The translations under genes and the position numbers were made by a program. A stretch of 64,000 nt of DNA from Thalassia testudinum (Eukaryota; Streptophyta; Magnoliopsida; Alismatales; Hydrocharitaceae). Where the stretch lies: assembly GCA_037157565.1 (NCBI GenBank), contig JAZHRO010000063.1, positions 151,206,501-151,270,500 of the forward strand, in the 5' to 3' direction. Below the pieces are notes generated by a model. That model ran no database searches. It had not been told where the DNA came from and was given only the letters and a program-made list of their open reading frames with translations. Of this stretch, positions 54,607 through 64,000 are shown in pieces (position 1 is the first letter of the stretch; every line of letters begins with the position of its first letter).

Positions 54607-57501
54607 CTAGTCAGGTGTGAGTCGAGAATTGATAATCACAGGAAACGTCTGATTTGAATCCAAAAAGACGTATTTTAGATGTTCAGGAAGGGGCTTGAGT
54701 TCCATGACAGGATTGTCAGCAGCAGCGGGTGGTTCGGGGTTTGTATCGGGAGCAATGGTAGGAGTCATAGGTGTGTCTAGATCATGTCCGCACTCCTCTG
54801 TTAGCGGTTTTTGATTCTCTAGTGGTTGATCAGGAATAATCAGGTTGTCCTCTATATGCAGTTCATCAACCACGGCTTCGACATCACAAATTTCCTCTAT
54901 CACCCCGCAATTAATCCCTTGATGGGCCTTGAAAATGTCAATCTTCAGATTTTGATTCCCAAATTTTAATTCTATCTGGCCCTCTTCGCAGTTTATATTG
55001 GCTCTAGCAGTGGCCAAAAGGGGTCTCCCTAATATGATTGGTGTGTCCCTTGGGTTCTTAGGTGCATCCATGTCCAGTACTATGAAGTCCACTGGGAAAT
55101 AAAAATCTCGTACCCTAACAATGACATCCTCGAGTGTTCCTTTGGGTGACTTGATGGATCGATCGGCTAACTGCAATGTCACCTTAGTGGGTTTAAGTTC
55201 AGATTCTTCAAGGTGGTCAAGGAGGGATGTAGGTATTAAATTTATGGAGGCACCTAGGTCTAGTAGGGCTCTATCAAGTTGGGTTTCACCAATTTTACAA
55301 GAAATCAAGGGAGTTCCTGGGTCTTTAGCCTTAGGTGGGAGTTTGCTCAAGATGACAGAGCTGGCTTGCTCTGATAGTACGATTGGGTTCCCATCCTTGG
55401 TTCGCGGCTTACGTTTAGGTGTACATATGTCTTTCAATAACCTTGCGTAAGCCGGTATGTGGCGGATTGCATCCATCAACGGGATGTTTATCTGGACCTG
55501 TTCAAAGAGCTTGACCAGATCCTCCTCAAGAGCCACAGGTTTGGTTGTCCTTTTTCCTTTGGTCAAGGCCTCAGGAAATGGGATCCTAGCTGGTTCCTCT
55601 AGGATAGGTCCAGGTTCTTGATCTGGGACAGTAGTATCTTGGATGACTACCCTAGGGTCTTGGCGATTATCAGGCTTGGAGTGGTTCGGATAGTGTGGGT
55701 CTTGTGTTGTTTTACCACTGCGTGTTGTTACAGAGTTTAATCTGGCCTGACTTTGGTTTGGGTTAGGTAGGAGGGGTGGCTGCTGCTGCAATCCTGCATA
55801 AGATGTTGACGCCTCCATCCCGTCTGGTGATGGAGTAGCAGGGGCCTGATAAATCAAATGTGCGTGGCCTGGATTTGGATTCATAACGCGCCTCTGGGTC
55901 GGCACGTTATTTGGGTTGGGCAGAGGTTGCGAAGGAAGGGTGCCAGGTTGGCAGGAATTTGCCATCTGGGCCAGTTGGTTGCGAACCTCTGTGATCTTGT
56001 CCTTGTGTTGTTTTTGCATTGCCGCATTCGTCTTTTGAATGTCAGCCAGTGTTTGAAGGATAAGAGTCAGTTGATCCTGATTTTGCCCGGATTGGTAGGT
56101 GGGATTAGGCCGAGGCTGAGGCGGCTGATATGGACGAGGAGCTTGTGGGCGGGGTTGATATGGTGGTTTTTGAGAATTTCCTGCCCACTGAAAGTTAGGA
56201 TGATTTCGCCATCCAGGGTTGTAGGTATTGGAGTATGGGTCATTCTGGATGGCGTTGAGGTCCTCGCAGTTCTGAGGAGCCTCAGGAAAGTCAGAATACG
56301 AGGGTTCAGAGTTCCCCCAACTCGAATAGAAGGGATCAGAGGTCACTCCGGTCCGAGAGGTAGACGGGGGTGGATATGGGTCCATCCCTTTGGCAGGTTG
56401 GTGATAGATGTTTTGCACTGTTTCCCTTGCCAGAGGAGGTCGTGTAAAAGAATTTTGTGCAGAGGTGGCTTGCTGCAAATGTCGAGTTAGCTCGTCCACC
56501 TTCTTTTCTATGATAGAGACCTTGTCCAACCGACTGGCCATCAGTTCCAGGTTGACAGAAGTGGACAGGTCCTGCGTCTCATGTGTCCCTCTTAGATTCG
56601 TCGATGCGCGGGCATTCGTCCTGTCGAATAAGCCCAAGGAGTCATTGTTTATGGAGTTCTCACACATGTTTTCGAGAATCTCCCATACCGTGTCCTCGTG
56701 TTGGCCCATGATGTTTCCTCCACATGTTGCATTGACGAATAGACGAATGTCCTCACGGAGTCCCTGGTAAAAAGACTGGACTTGTTCCCACTTAGGAACT
56801 TCGTGATGGGGGCACTTTCGCATGAGATCTAGGAATCGATCCCAAGCTTCATGAAGAGGTTCTCCCGGTTGTTGAGTGAAATGAGTGATCTGGTGGCGCA
56901 AGGCATTTGTCCGGCCAACAAGGAAGAATTTTTTCAAAAATTCGGACTGTAATTCCTCCCATGTGTTGATCGGGCGGGTCTGAGTCTGATACCAGTGTGC
57001 AGCCTTGTCCAAGAGGGAGAACGAAAACATTTTCATGAGTAGGATATCCCGGTTTTGTACATCTGACCCGAAGGTCTGGGCCAAATGCTTGAGTTGTTTA
57101 ATGTGTTGGAATGGATCCTCAGAGTTAAGCCCATGGAACTTCGGTATGGCATGAATCATATTGGGCTTCAGATCAGAATCGGGTCCTCCAATTGGGATTC
57201 GTACTCGGGGTTCGATTGCCACCGCAGCAGGATTATAGTGATCTCGCATCATAGGTCGCTGCGGTGGGTTTACAAAGTTCTGAAAGAGATCGTTCAAGCG
57301 TTGAAGTTGGTGTTCAAGGTTATTCTCCTCTTCAATGGGTTGTGCCATGATGGGAGAAGAAGGAGAATCAGGGTCTGAGTCAGATGAAAGATTTATGTGG
57401 TGGGGTTGCTGCACACACAATGGTGTCGAGGCTTGGCCTCGACGAGAATGAATTTCTAAAGGAGGTCTTAAAGGTGGTCTTAAGGACCTCCTACCGAACA
57501 T
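54607..57501 (-). CDS. C gag-protease open frame (964 aa)
   Basis: Starts MFGRRSLRPP at 57501. The gag region has SEDPFQHIKQLKHLAQ, SLLDKAAHWYQ, FLKKFFLVGRTNALR and HEAWDRFLDLMRKCPHH (about residues 130-250). NDPYSNTYNPGWRNHPNFQW follows near residue 420, then PLMDAIRHIPAYARLLK. Unlike A, gag runs without a stop into protease (LLDLGASINLIP, LQLADRS, IILGRPLLATA). A TAG at 54607-54609 ends the frame in the protease-RT linker, where B has glutamine. Everything else in gag-protease is intact, so capsid protein and protease could still be made. No zinc knuckle is visible. Confidence 0.93.
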   Translation of the reverse strand: MFGRRSLRPPLRPPLEIHSRRGQASTPLCVQQPHHINLSSDSDPDSPSSPIMAQPIEEENNLEHQLQRLNDLFQNFVNPPQRPMMRDHYNPAAVAIEPRVRIPIGGPDSDLKPNMIHAIPKFHGLNSEDPFQHIKQLKHLAQTFGSDVQNRDILLMKMFSFSLLDKAAHWYQTQTRPINTWEELQSEFLKKFFLVGRTNALRHQITHFTQQPGEPLHEAWDRFLDLMRKCPHHEVPKWEQVQSFYQGLREDIRLFVNATCGGNIMGQHEDTVWEILENMCENSINNDSLGLFDRTNARASTNLRGTHETQDLSTSVNLELMASRLDKVSIIEKKVDELTRHLQQATSAQNSFTRPPLARETVQNIYHQPAKGMDPYPPPSTSRTGVTSDPFYSSWGNSEPSYSDFPEAPQNCEDLNAIQNDPYSNTYNPGWRNHPNFQWAGNSQKPPYQPRPQAPRPYQPPQPRPNPTYQSGQNQDQLTLILQTLADIQKTNAAMQKQHKDKITEVRNQLAQMANSCQPGTLPSQPLPNPNNVPTQRRVMNPNPGHAHLIYQAPATPSPDGMEASTSYAGLQQQPPLLPNPNQSQARLNSVTTRSGKTTQDPHYPNHSKPDNRQDPRVVIQDTTVPDQEPGPILEEPARIPFPEALTKGKRTTKPVALEEDLVKLFEQVQINIPLMDAIRHIPAYARLLKDICTPKRKPRTKDGNPIVLSEQASSVILSKLPPKAKDPGTPLISCKIGETQLDRALLDLGASINLIPTSLLDHLEESELKPTKVTLQLADRSIKSPKGTLEDVIVRVRDFYFPVDFIVLDMDAPKNPRDTPIILGRPLLATARANINCEEGQIELKFGNQNLKIDIFKAHQGINCGVIEEICDVEAVVDELHIEDNLIIPDQPLENQKPLTEECGHDLDTPMTPTIAPDTNPEPPAAADNPVMELKPLPEHLKYVFLDSNQTFPVIINSRLTPD

Positions 57502-57537
57502 GCACCGAAAGATGTGATGAGATTAGAAGGTGCTGGA
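57502..57537 (-). other. C: gag-proximal end of the leader
   Basis: A short piece of leader ends with CTGGA (57533-57537), the left duplication of solo LTR F. Confidence 0.85.
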
Positions 57538-58207
57538 TGATTAGCCCATAGTTGTGGGCTATTTAAGTATTTAAGTGCCTACACATTAGGTTAATTCTAA
57601 CATTTATTTAGTATAAATTAGGATGTAAATAGATTAATTCATAGTTTTAATCTAATTACATAATCCATACATTGCATTCATATCTTAAGTGCATTTAGAA
57701 TTAGCTTAAAATAGCATTCATCTAATTAGATAACCAATTAGGTATATTGTTTTTATTAACATAGAAGTTGAGGGTCTATACATAAATAACCCTAATATTT
57801 TAATAATATTTTCTTTATTCGTCTTCTTTCAGAACGGCTGGCTGCCGCTCCAACGCCCGGGTGATGCAGTGAAGGAGCCATTCAAGGGGGAGCTGATACG
57901 GTGGATCTGGTCGGCCGCTGATTTCAAATTTGTTCAGGCCACTACAAAAGGAGCACGGAGGCAGCCGAGCTCAGAAGGCCTCCGCCACCGACCCACCACT
58001 GTGCAGAGAGAACCTCTCTCTTCCACTCCACACTGCCGTCCTCTACCGTGGCGACGAGTCTCCACCACCGTGGGCGTGTGGTGTGACAGGCCACACCGCC
58101 ATCCGGAGCTCGCCGCATCACCGTGAGCACCCTAGCGTGCATCTTCCTCGCCGTCGACGCAGACCACCACCACCGAGCTAGTGATCAGCCACCCTCTCAG
58201 TAACTTA

Positions 58208-58235
58208 AGACGTCTGGGAAATTTTCCAGACGTCT
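58208..58235. repeat. AGACGTCT-class palindrome (F)
   Basis: AGACGTCTGGGAAA is followed by TTTTCCAGACGTCT (13 of 14 paired). Outer ACTT/AAGT bases extend the stem. Confidence 0.9.
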
Positions 58236-58406
58236 GAAGTTACCCGCTCACCTCCACTTCCTCAGCCTGCACTCTCCAACCGGCCACCAGACCGCCTGCA
58301 CCCTCCACCGCTCACCGGCTGCAGACCTGCGCACGCCTGCAGATCAGCCCGCGCTCTCCTCCAACGCCTGCAGACCAGCCTGCAGCATCCTCCAACAGCC
58401 GCCTGC

Positions 58407-58690
58407 AGCTTCCACCGCACACGCCAACCACCTGCAGACCACCGCGCAAGCGCCCTCCTGCAGACCCTCCGCGCACCCACGCACAACCGCCTGCAGACCA
58501 CCCAACCGACCTCTGCAGACCCTCCGCCCACGCCAGCTTCCACCGCACACGCCAACCGCCTGCAGACCACCGCGCAAGCGCCCTCCTGCAGACCACCGCC
58601 CACGCACAACCGCGCGCCTTCCTGCAGACCCTCCGCGCACCCACGCACAACTGCCTGCAGACCGCCCAACCGACCACCGCGCACGCCAGC
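58407..58690. repeat. Imperfect tandem duplication in F (period about 128 bp)
   Basis: AGCTTCCACCGCACACGCC recurs at 58407 and 58535, and CTGCAGACC recurs many times in both units. The second unit has an internal addition. Confidence 0.8.
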
Positions 58691-59300
58691 CGCACACGCC
58701 AGCCACAGCAGTGCCCACGGCAGCGGCAGCAGCCACCCCCGCAGCAGCAGCAGGCGGCGGACTTCACGCCAACAGGCTGCGCAAGCTGCCAGCTGCAGCA
58801 CCTCCGCCGGAGCTCGTCCGGCCACCTCCGACCGCCGCGCGACTCGCCGCCACCACCGATTCGAAGCCCTTGATCCAAGGGACCTCCTCCGAGCTTCCCG
58901 CGCCCGGCCATCGGCTACTCGTCGCGCAAGACAACGGGGAAAAATTCCCCTATTTTGCTACAGTAAAACATTAACTAAAATTTACATTTTCTGCCATTGC
59001 CACATTTTAATCATATTCTATTCACTCTGCATTGCGGAAAATATCCTGTAGTTTCTCATAATTGCCATTTCAGCATTGTTTCTTGCTTAAGCCTTAATCT
59101 AAAGGCAATCTTGGCTTGGTTCTTGTCCAAATTGACTACGAACAAACATTTTTAAGTGGCACGAATTTTAATACGTTATTGCCTCCCTGTGGATACGACC
59201 TGCTCCTCTGCGAGTGGTTATTTCTTATTAAAAATTGATTAGTCGATTTTTCCACCACATTAAACTACAAACGACTTAAAAGCGAAAGATCGACCGGTCA

Positions 59301-60208
59301 CTGGACCCAATCAAGACACCCAAGAATTGTTGGGTGACTATAGAGGTTCGGGGCAGATGGACCCCTGGATCAGAAGATCGTCCACCTGAGAAATACCTGG
59401 GCAGCCAGAGAGGGAGAGTCCCACAAAGACCCCTACACGGTAGAGCGTCCCCACGGGTTACAGGGTTTCCCCCACCCGACCTCTCTTGTCACTGCGGTTC
59501 CAGGTAAACCAGAATGGGGATCTTGACCTCTTAAGTCTACTTTTTTTTATTTTAAGATCAAGGTGCTTAATGTTCCACTTGAACTTTTAAGTATTTTGAG
59601 TGCAAAAGTGACCTAATATTAAGGTTGGTTGACCCGAGGGATCAACTTCACCTCTTGTTCCTTTGAGAGCTTTTAGGTCCTTCCTTTTATGGTTCAAATG
59701 GATTATCAGCCTGATTTGCTTAGGGTTCCTCTTGTATAAATCTTTTCAAACACGGTTTAGGCACACCTCTTTTTGGAAAGTTTGTTTCTTTGTTTTAGAG
59801 AAGATGTGTCTCTAAAAACCCTAGCTTTGCAATCCCTAACTTGGCTCTAGTGGGTCCAATTTAGTTGCCGTAGAAATTAGCACCTAGGGCTCAATCAAGA
59901 AAGTTTTAGCCCTAGTTGCCTTAGTTGGATGAACAGATAAAAATATGTTGAAATGAAAATCAGGCAACTTGATGAGTTACTAAATATGAGACAGGTAGCC
60001 CTAAGTTGATTTCCCTCCCTTTTTTAGATTGCGAGAGGGTTAAGAGAGAGGATTTATGGAGATTACCTGTTCCTTGGAGAGTCTGTTGTGCAGTTGCTAT
60101 TCTTTCCTTTTTGTTTTGCTTTCCCTGAATGAACACAGCAAAAGAGAGAAGTCAAGTCGGATATTAGATAGAAAAGTTGTACTCAAAAGTTTTAAAAGTG
60201 CCCGTTGC
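59301..60208 (-). other. C: leader between primer site and the F insertion
   Basis: No ORF of interest. CTGGA at 59301-59305 is the right duplication of F. The 83-nt block shared with B is at 59424-59506. Confidence 0.78.
59424..59506 (-). promoter_or_regulatory. Ultraconserved leader block (C copy)
   Basis: Identical to 28035-28117 of B over 83 nt; a further 30-odd nt beyond has one or two changes. Confidence 0.5.
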
Positions 60209-60226
60209 TCCCCGGCAACGGCGCCA
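60209..60226 (-). other. Primer-binding site of C (tRNA-Asp)
   Basis: The minus strand reads TGGCGCCGTTGCCGGGGA, a full match to the tRNA-Asp 3' end, 3 nt from the LTR. Confidence 0.93.
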
Positions 60227-60229
60227 AAA

Positions 60230-62882
60230 TGTTTGTCGCGCTTTTGTGCGGTTTGTTAAAAGATAATATCGCGCTGTAATATAGCCGCTAAAGCGTTCAA
60301 AACAAATAAAGATTTTTATTACTCGAAAATCGGAGTATCCTAGGTCGAACACAGGGAGCAATCTCAGTACTTTGTAAAACCCAAGAATACAACTGTTACA
60401 TGCAAATATAATTGATTCATAGAGTTTTTAGAAAAAGTAGAATTAGACGTCTGATTTATGTATCAGACGTCTTAAATGTGATCTTTCTTTCTTTCTTCCT
60501 TCTTCTCCTTTCTGCTTCTGTATCTTTCCTTCTGCTTTGCCTTTCTGATCTCTTTGCAATCTTCCCTTGTCCTTCTTCTTCTTCTCTGCGAAGACTTCTA
60601 ATCTTTCTGCTTTCCTTCTCCTGCGAAGGCTTCTTTCTTCTTCTTCTGTCTTCTTCTTTGGCTTGCTTTTCCTTCTTCTGCAGCGGCCAAGTCCTTCTCC
60701 TGCGATCAGCCTGCCTGCACAGGAGCAAAACCTAACCCTTCTCCCTCTACCCGCGCGTCTCTCTCTCTCAAGCAATTCACTCGGAGCTGCTCTCCCAGAG
60801 CCACAGGCATTAATCGGGTCGGATCGTACCCGGGACCAGGCGCACCTGAAGGTGGTGTGATGCGCGAGGAGTGCGTAGGTCTAGGTCGGGTCGGATCCGC
60901 CAAGTCCGCGTGGTCAGGTCGCGGACGAGGCGGGTGTGGGGTCAGTGAGGGACCTCACCCCTGTGCTTACTGAGGCGATAAAGCTATATCACAAAAACTC
61001 TTTATACCATACCTGTGCCTTGAGATTCGACGATGTGGGACTAATGGTTTCGTCCTTCCCTCACGCGCGCCCGCAAACTCTCGTGTGCAATTGCCCACGC
61101 TGAAGGCCCTGCTGGTGCTCCTTGCTGAACTCAGTCACCTCGCGACACTTGCGAGAGCCTGCTGCACCTGCCGCCTGGGAAGCCTGATGCCTGCTGCTGC
61201 TCCAAGCTTCCTGCTGCTTCGGCTGTTAATGGCAGCCGGGGCGTTCAGCTGAGATTCCACAGAACGGCCTATAAGCCCAATCAGAATAGCTGGAAACCTT
61301 CGCCGTAGCACGGCGAAGGCGGTGGGTGATGCTGCAGGTTGTCGGTCGGCCTAGGCGTGCGCGCCTAGGTCAACCTGTGGCCGGAGATGGTGGGTTGTTC
61401 GGGGGGTGGTTATGGAGGTCTGGAGTGGTAGTTGTGGGGTGGAGCGAGTTCCTGGTGGTGAGGCGGAGCTCCCGAGGTGGTTGGCGAGTCGTGTGGAGTG
61501 GCGGAGTGGTGTGGGCGGCTCGCCGGAGTGCGGTTGGAGGCGAGGAAGATGAAGGCGGTTAGGTACTGTCGAGGGGTAATCAAGTAAAATAGTTGGGGGA
61601 AAAGAGAGAGGAGAGGGTGGAGAACGTATCTGGGGTTGTCTGGAGGGAAGGGAGGCGGCGGAGAGGACGGCTCGTAACTGCCGTCGTCGGGGAAGAAAGA
61701 CCCTGAGGGAGGAAGCGGCGACGAAGACGAGGTCAGAAGCGCGCGCGCGGGGTACAGCGCGACGCGGGAGGAAGCGGCGGAGAGGACTCTGCTGCTGGTA
61801 TGGCAGCAGAGCGACAAGAAGGAGGGAAGGAGGTCGCCGGAGCTTGTGGGTCGTTTGGCCGGAGATGGGAGAGGGAGGAATTTGGAAGGGATCTCCGTCA
61901 AAATCAAGCTTAGCCTCTTCGGCCGGAGTTGTGGGTTCTTATATAGGCGCTGGACTGGGTGTGCAGGGCGTGAAGGGCACGTAATTGCCTTAGGTTGGTC
62001 GCCGGAGATGGAAAGGAGTTAGGATACCCAAATCTCTCGTGCGTTCGCACGAGAGATTGAGTTCACACCAGCGATTGTAATTGACTTAATAAGGAAGGGA
62101 ATTCCTCAGAGAATCCTCCTTCCATTTCTGGGAGGGAATCTCTGAGGGATTAGAGAGCAATCCCTCTCCGAACCTCGCCGGAGCTCGGTTCTGCCCTAGC
62201 AATGGCGGCAGGACCGGTTTGCAAAGGAGGCGAAGAACGTAGGGGGTTCTCTGCAACGGTATTCAAAAGATAGGGACCAATTTGTGATTTGGGTGTACTA
62301 AATTGCAAAGTAGGTCAAGATGACCCCTCCTTAGGTCCAAATTTTGGTAAAAACCTAATTTGGACCTAAGGAATCCAATGGCGAAGTTAGATTTCAGGTT
62401 TGACCTCGTTTGACTGGACATTTTGCGTAAAAACCCAAATTAGGTTAATTGAAGAGCTAGGACCCTAATCTAGGTCAAACTAGGTTCCAAAGGCCAAATT
62501 AAGTGTTCTAAACCCTAGAGTATGCTTTTCCATGATTTGTAGAGGGTTTACTTGCTTTTTGTTCTGATTGGAACCTTGTTAATTTAAGCGGTTCTGTTTT
62601 AGGGTTACCAAGTGTCATTTAGTTCTTAGATTGCACATGAACCCATTTCTGATTGACTCAACCCACTTTTTATCTCATTTATACCATTTGACCTCTATTT
62701 TGCCTCTGAGAAATCCCGTTTACGTACTGCAATGGTAAAATTGCAGTTTAACCTTTATTTCATGTTTTCTTCTCAGAGCACTTGTTCCTTCAGTTAGGCC
62801 TTCTTCCAGGTTATGTAGGAGCTTTTATCTTCTTTATTGGGTCAAAATGAGCTAGTTATGGCTCATGATGAGGCTCTCATCA
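60230..62882 (-). repeat. C 5' LTR (2653 bp)
   Basis: Matches 47620-50273 with about 40 differences. Transcription would start about 30 bp left of the TATA box at 61938 and run leftward. Confidence 0.95.
61938..61946 (-). promoter_or_regulatory. TATA box of the C 5' LTR
   Basis: The minus strand reads CTATATAAG. The perfect palindrome at 62031-62058 lies 85 bp upstream. Confidence 0.62.
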
Positions 62883-62887
62883 GCGGG

Positions 62888-63299
62888 CGAGCGCGCGGAT
62901 CTCGGCCGTTCGATCGAAGATCAACGGTCGAGATTCGTTCTTGGCTGGCTTGAGGGCGAGAGAGCGGCGGGGGCGGGGCGACGTGGCGCGTTCTGGGCCG
63001 TTGATCTCCAGATCAACTGTCATGATTTCTTGGGCCCATTGTGGGAGCTCCGGATGTCGGATTTGGCTGATCTTGAGTCCGTTGGACTCCGTTCGTCGTC
63101 CTGAATCCATCCGTGCGGTCTGATTGCTCATCTGAGGCCTGCTTTGACAAATACTTTACACAAATGGCCATTAATACGGTTTATAAGCAATCTTGGTACT
63201 TGATGCATGCAACGCTCTTATTCTACTTTATGTTGTGCCTTTTATTCTAAATATGGGCCATATTCAACCTAATTACTACCCCCTTGCGTGGTGTTATCA
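62888..63299 (-). mobile_element. H 3' LTR, right segment
   Basis: It resumes after the GCGGG duplication and ends GTGTTATCA at 63299. It holds a diverged short repeat of 47330-47350 (TCGATCGAAGATC) and AT-rich sequence. ORFs across it are chance. Confidence 0.65.
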
Positions 63300-63311
63300 T
63301 ACCCCCATGCT
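63300..63311 (-). other. Terminal polypurine tract of H
   Basis: AGCATGGGGGTA on the minus strand. It shows that H is a minus-strand element whose interior lies to the right. Confidence 0.65.
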
Positions 63312-64000
63312 TACTCCTTGATAGTCCCTAGCAAGGTTTATTCTAGCCTTTATTTCTTTGGAGAATTCAAGAAGTAATTACTTCGGCACTTCGTTACTCG
63401 TCAATAAGAGGAAATATACGAAGATCTTAATCTACAAAGACTAAGCAGTGCCCGGGTGTCTTCCAAAATACAAATCGCCCGAATCCTTACTTTGTATATA
63501 TAACTATACATATGTATACATATATATCTATATATGTCTTTTTAGAATTTTCAGAATTCAGTGTGGGTTGGTAACTTTTTACGGCTACCCAACCCACCCA
63601 AAACTCGATCAAAACCCTAAGTGCTAAGCATCTTGGTGTGAATGTTGTGATAGACTCACTTAACGGTAATTGAGACAGACTTCGAGTTTCTACGCCTCTA
63701 GGTGTCCGGAAAAGAAAATAAATTTTTTCCTGAAGGTGTATTTGTTCGACTGGTAGAGTTCTCCCTACGTTCATTTTACTTGGGGTCAACACAAGGATTT
63801 TCCAGTGTATATCTCCCCGGCTTGTACTACTTCCTCGCTTCGTCCTTAGGTGTTTTGGTCTTTTTTGTGCAATTATTGAGCTGGGCTCTGGACAACCGAC
63901 CAATGGGCTGTTACCCACGATCACTTGCCAGCCATACTTGTGCGGTGAAGTGTGGTTTATTTTCTTTTCTTCTCTTTTTTTTTTTTTTCGTAGGTGGCTT
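63312..64000 (-). mobile_element. H: start of internal non-coding tail
   Basis: AT-rich, with a TA-rich patch at 63490-63535. A 145-aa minus ORF (63487-63924) has no recognisable domain and sits where B and C have non-coding tail, so I do not accept it as a gene. It runs off the right edge. Confidence 0.5.

Larger units (their letters stand above)
57538..59300 (+). mobile_element. F: solo LTR of the D family, nested in C
   Basis: TGATTAGCCC...GGTCA (1763 bp) matches the D LTR from end to end and is flanked by CTGGA on both sides. B has the uninterrupted site (TGCTGGACCCAATC at 27908). No internal sequence remains, so it is a recombined element. It carries the U5 box at 59181 and the AGACGTCT palindrome. 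Its middle (58311-58700) is expanded by tandem repeats absent from D. Confidence 0.94.
47620..62882 (-). mobile_element. Element C: Athila-type retrotransposon with a nested solo LTR
   Basis: This 15.26-kb unit is flanked by GCGGG. LTRs are at 47620-50273 (3') and 60230-62882 (5'), the primer site at 60209, gag-pol at 51805-57501 and the polypurine tract at 50274. Removing solo LTR F leaves about 13.5 kb, equal to B. By eye the LTRs differ at about 40 positions (near 1.6 percent), so C is older than A and younger than B. The coding frame is unbroken except for two stops. Confidence 0.96.

Noticed and set aside
63487..63924. 145-aa ORF in the H tail
   Set aside because: No recognisable domain; the position corresponds to non-coding tail in B and C, and its end reads through a TA-rich repeat.

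Overview
The window is a gene-free, retrotransposon-packed stretch of a flowering-plant nuclear genome. The evidence is a stack of large Ty3/gypsy LTR retrotransposons. They have an aspartic protease-RT-RNase H-integrase order, no chromodomain, a gag block of the NPFS-TYN-GWRNHPNF type, and primer-binding sites complementary to plant tRNA-Asp, which together fit the Athila lineage. I see no host protein gene, rRNA gene, functional tRNA gene or CRISPR array. The species cannot be told from this sequence.

Layout. Letters are my own labels. G1 (1-698, minus) is an LTR piece next to E. E (699-42126, plus) is an old Athila: a decayed RNase H-integrase remnant and a 3' LTR now split in three (2815-3651, 31418-32088, 41372-42126). 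B (3652-31412, minus; duplication ACACC) sits in the E LTR. A (11714-25940, plus; duplication CCAGG) sits in the B gag region and is the youngest and best preserved. D (32089-41366, plus; duplication CCTGG/CCTAG) also sits in the E LTR, about 670 bp further on. Then come four fragments: G3 (42127-43259, plus), an unassigned spacer, G4 (43607-44652, minus) and G2 (44653-46620, plus). H (46621-47619 plus 62888-64000, minus) is a 3' LTR with the start of its internal region. C (47620-62882, minus; duplication GCGGG) sits in the H LTR, and solo LTR F (57538-59300; duplication CTGGA) sits in the C leader. Two nesting chains result: G3 > E > B > A, and G4 > G2 > H > C > F.

How the parts work. Each full element has a 1.7-2.8 kb LTR carrying a promoter, a tRNA-Asp primer site, a leader of about 0.9-1.4 kb, and one long gag-protease-RT-RNase H-integrase frame. 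After pol comes a short conserved hairpin. A non-coding stretch follows, bounded by two polypurine tracts, where env-like genes sit in some Athila relatives. A has only one in-frame stop (UAG between gag and protease). B, C, D and E are broken by stops, mostly of a kind expected from loss of methylated cytosine, and by frameshifts. None of B-E looks able to move by itself.

The most unusual signals are not genes. (1) Palindromes built on AGACGTCT recur in the LTRs of at least four otherwise dissimilar families. (2) A palindrome upstream of the TATA box has arms that differ between B and C yet stay self-complementary. (3) B gag contains a 28-bp copy of the element's own primer-site/LTR junction. 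(4) B and C share the same in-frame UGA in reverse transcriptase. (5) An 83-nt leader block is identical in B and C. (6) C sits about 20 bp upstream of a tRNA-like sequence.
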